A stretch of DNA of 64,000 nt, from positions 879,230 to 943,229 of the forward strand of contig NZ_QAJL01000005.1 of the NCBI RefSeq assembly GCF_003852525.1, read 5' to 3'. Made by a program: the position numbers and the translations under genes. Positions 61,796 through 64,000 of the stretch are shown here, one piece after another. This DNA is from Pedobacter sp. KBW06 (GTDB lineage Bacteria > Bacteroidota > Bacteroidia > Sphingobacteriales > Sphingobacteriaceae). Below the pieces are notes generated by a model. The model saw only the letters and a program-made list of their open reading frames with translations. It searched no databases and was not told the origin of the DNA. Numbering within the stretch: position 1 is the first letter of the stretch; every line of letters begins with the position of its first letter.

Positions 61796-62839
61796 ATGGG
61801 AACATTAAAAAATGGGTTATTTGGCGGATTCCATGGCAGAGTCGGCAACCTGGTAGGTTATACTTTAAAAGGTAAACATGTCATCAGAATGATTGGCAAA
61901 AGTAATAAGCCGCTTACCCCGGCAAGAAAGGCAAACTGTGAAAAAATGAAGGTGGTCAATGAGATCCTCAAGCCTTCCCTTCATGCAATTCGGGTAGGAT
62001 TTCGCCTTGCCGTTGCGGGAACAGACAGAAACGAATACAATGAAGCCGTTTCTTACAATAAAAAGAATGCAGTTCAGGGCGAATATCCAAACATCAGCCT
62101 GGACTACACCAAAGTATTAATGAGCATGGGAACACTTCCAGGGGCTGTTAATCCAACCATCAGCCAGGTGGAAGAGTATATCACCTTTACCTGGAAGAAA
62201 TCGGACCTCCCGGTGAGCCAATATGATACTGACCGTGCCATGCTGGTCATTTATTTCCCTGATTTACAGGAGACCTGCTGCCAGTTAATCGGGGCAAAAA
62301 GAGTGGAAGGAAAAGATGTAATTGCGATCAGTTCACAACATATAAATGAACGCATGGAAGCCTATATCTCTTTTGCTAAAGAGGATGGCAGAGAGATCTC
62401 TAATAGTGTTCATGTAGGCTCTTTGAATTTAGACCGTAAAGCAACAATTGCGGCCGAAAGTATATCTGAAGCTAAAGATATCCCTGAAATTGTTCATTTG
62501 CTACAGGATGAGCTGAATCAAAAAGTAAGCGGAAACTGTGAGATAAAGCTCAGTGAGCATGACGCCCGCATTGCGGAACTCAGCATCAATTCCTCTCCTG
62601 GCGAAGAAGCAAATTTTAAAGAAACACTGTCTTCAACACTTTCTCTTTTATTTCAAAAAGCACAGGTTAACCGGGTTGTTGTGAAGCTAAGCACGCATGA
62701 TAAGGAAATGATCGGGTTGTTAAAAGGTCTGGGCTTTAAAAAGGAAGGTTATTTTATTGAGAATCGCTTTGTAAATGACAGCTGGGTCAATGAATATCAG
62801 TTTGCGATACTAAAATCGGAATGGAACATGTTGAACTAG
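61796..62839 (+). CDS. DUF6266 protein with a GNAT-like C terminus, copy 3
   Basis: A 347-residue protein. Residues 1-215 are DUF6266 (GLFGGFHGRVGNLVGYTLKG; NEYNEAVSYNKKNAVQGEYP; REISNSVHVGSLNL). Residues 225-347 are extra and resemble the C-terminal half of RimJ/RimL-type acetyltransferases: VNRVVVKLSTHDKEMIGLLK, then GLGFKKEGYFIENRFVNDSW and YQFAILKSEW. A full GNAT fold would need the acetyl-CoA loop (Q/RxxGxG/A), which is not seen, so this may be an inactive or partial domain. Plus strand, opposite to the other copies. Confidence 0.7.
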   Translation: MGTLKNGLFGGFHGRVGNLVGYTLKGKHVIRMIGKSNKPLTPARKANCEKMKVVNEILKPSLHAIRVGFRLAVAGTDRNEYNEAVSYNKKNAVQGEYPNISLDYTKVLMSMGTLPGAVNPTISQVEEYITFTWKKSDLPVSQYDTDRAMLVIYFPDLQETCCQLIGAKRVEGKDVIAISSQHINERMEAYISFAKEDGREISNSVHVGSLNLDRKATIAAESISEAKDIPEIVHLLQDELNQKVSGNCEIKLSEHDARIAELSINSSPGEEANFKETLSSTLSLLFQKAQVNRVVVKLSTHDKEMIGLLKGLGFKKEGYFIENRFVNDSWVNEYQFAILKSEWNMLN

Positions 62840-63033
62840 TTGTTTAGCAAAGAATTTTGATTTTTTTACCGTGTTTCATATGCCAGAAGATCGTCAAGAT
62901 CTACCCTGGTGGAAATTTCTATGGATTTAATTACCATATTCTCCTAGTTGCCAATTTTTGGCTATCAGGCCATTTTTGAATAAGCGTCGGCTCATTTTCA
63001 TCGATGAGATGGCCGCTTTTTGGCGCTTTAATT

Positions 63034-63924
63034 CTATTTGTTTTCTAGCCTCCGTAGTCTTTGCTCCATTTTATCACGCTCTACATTCTGAAGCTGATTT
63101 AACTTTTCCATCGCAATTAAATGTAATGTTAACTCTTCGATCTTTTTCAGGAGCTTTTTATTCATTTCACCAAGTGCCAATCCATCCTTATCGATTTCGG
63201 AGGCAGAAGGAATCTCAGGTAAATGCCCATTATCCAAAATATATTTTTCAGTTTCAGCCAATGAACGAAGATTATACTCTTTTTTGAACACATAATCCGG
63301 CCAGTTAGCCGTTTCCACCCGTATCTCATGTGCTCTTATCTTGCCGTTAACTGCCAGCTTATATCCCCTGGTATCTATCGCATCCATTCCAATACCAACA
63401 TTTTCAGAAAAATAAGCATTACTCCTATGAAAGAGCTCTTCAGTCAGATCTGAAAAGATAATGTTAGCCGGCGGCTCAGCTAATAACAATCCCGGAGTCC
63501 AGCTTCCTGTTACCGCATTAGACAATACTAAAGCACCACCTCCCGTATAAGCCGGAAGAACAGCATAAAAATCCCAGACATCCATGTCACGTTGAACAAC
63601 TCTTAAACTAGATGCAATTTTTGTTCTTCCAGTATTGTAGTAACTCCCGGAACCATAAAAGCCATTATTATGGGAAAATGCATTACTCGTTCTAAAATGG
63701 ATCACACACTCTCCATTCTGAGCCGCGGAAGCATTATAACCACCCCCAGCTATAATTTTCAACTCCACATCCACTCCCTGTTGTGGTAAATTCAAGGTGC
63801 CCAGCTTATACCAACCGGCAGTCTGGTCAGTACTTCCAAGATGATGTACCTGACTATATCCAGAATTATTCATTAATATAGAAATCAACACTACCAACAA
63901 ACATTTCAAAAGTCCTTTTAACAT
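63034..63924 (-). CDS. Secreted tail-fibre-like protein with coiled-coil end
   Basis: A 296-residue secreted protein. Signal peptide of about 25 residues ending GYSQ. A beta-rich middle is followed by GYKLAVNGKIRAHEIRVETA near residue 185, then KKEYNLRSLAETEKYILDNG and HLPEIPSASEIDKDGLALGE, and a coiled coil (MNKKLLKKIEELTLHLIAME). This C-terminal arrangement is common in Bacteroidota surface and tail-fibre-like proteins and resembles an intramolecular chaperone for a trimer. A surface role is likely; target unknown. Confidence 0.75.
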   Translation of the reverse strand: MLKGLLKCLLVVLISILMNNSGYSQVHHLGSTDQTAGWYKLGTLNLPQQGVDVELKIIAGGGYNASAAQNGECVIHFRTSNAFSHNNGFYGSGSYYNTGRTKIASSLRVVQRDMDVWDFYAVLPAYTGGGALVLSNAVTGSWTPGLLLAEPPANIIFSDLTEELFHRSNAYFSENVGIGMDAIDTRGYKLAVNGKIRAHEIRVETANWPDYVFKKEYNLRSLAETEKYILDNGHLPEIPSASEIDKDGLALGEMNKKLLKKIEELTLHLIAMEKLNQLQNVERDKMEQRLRRLENK

Positions 63925-64000
63925 ATATTTTTATTATTTAAGTTTTAAATATAAGTAACCTCAATCTATCGAGCTCTTTGGTGATCTCAAACATAAAGCC

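Noticed and set aside
58168..63924. Prophage
   Set aside because: There is an endolysin-like gene, a small HTH gene and a tail-fibre-like protein, but no capsid, portal, terminase, tail-tube or integrase gene.

Overview
The window looks like chromosomal DNA of a Bacteroidota bacterium, most likely family Sphingobacteriaceae and Pedobacter-like. This rests on protein families (DUF6266 paralogues, PchR-like AraC regulators beside TonB receptors, DUF4374 lipoproteins, six-bladed beta-propeller proteins) and on promoters of the Bacteroidota type (TTG / TAnnTTTG). It is inferred from family content, not from a database match.

Left part (1-11.5 kb): a minus-strand glycerol operon glpD-glpK-glpF (glpF cut by the window edge), an AraC regulator divergent from a TonB receptor plus a DUF4374 lipoprotein (probable siderophore uptake), a tRNA-Lys(TTT) with its own promoter and terminator, then a small membrane protein, a gene remnant, and an AraC regulator beside a TetX-like flavin monooxygenase.

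Accessory part (11.6-39.7 kb): two candidate conflict systems. The first is a three-gene minus-strand operon: a uracil-DNA-glycosylase-like protein followed by two DUF262 (GmrSD-like) proteins, only one of which has a DUF1524/HNH nuclease end. After some small hypothetical genes and one decayed gene comes the second: a caspase-SGNH hydrolase fusion, a CHAT protease-like protein and a STAND NTPase with a membrane segment and a beta-rich C terminus, tightly coupled on the minus strand. It faces a 1065-residue helical protein with a long hydrophobic segment (possible effector). Divergent from it, across a 397-bp region holding a perfect 23-bp palindrome, are a membrane-anchored papain-like peptidase, an outer-membrane-like protein, a lipoprotein, and a 758-residue protein with the same hydrophobic-helix-then-coil layout as the 1065-residue one. 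This 19.5-39.7 kb stretch is the best candidate for an undescribed system.

Right part (39.7-58 kb): a plus-strand set (GT2, UDP-galactopyranose-mutase-like flavoprotein, large membrane protein) converges on a long minus-strand set (two beta-propeller proteins, a Cys-rich secreted protein with a Gly/Ser/Thr tail, a TMTC-like membrane protein, a thioredoxin-fold protein, an outer-membrane barrel, then GT22-like, GtrA and PIG-V-like proteins). The lipid-linked sugar and eukaryote-like mannosyltransferase themes suggest cell-surface glycosylation. A ~38-bp element with two direct repeats at 21-bp spacing occurs at both ends of this region (40337 and 56389), suggesting a shared regulator. An astacin-like protease and a TfoX-like protein follow.

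Last part (58-64 kb): three DUF6266 proteins (one apparently fused to a GNAT-like end), an endolysin-like/small-membrane-protein pair with overlapping genes, a small HTH protein, and a secreted tail-fibre-like protein. No CRISPR array, rRNA, IS element or complete prophage was seen.
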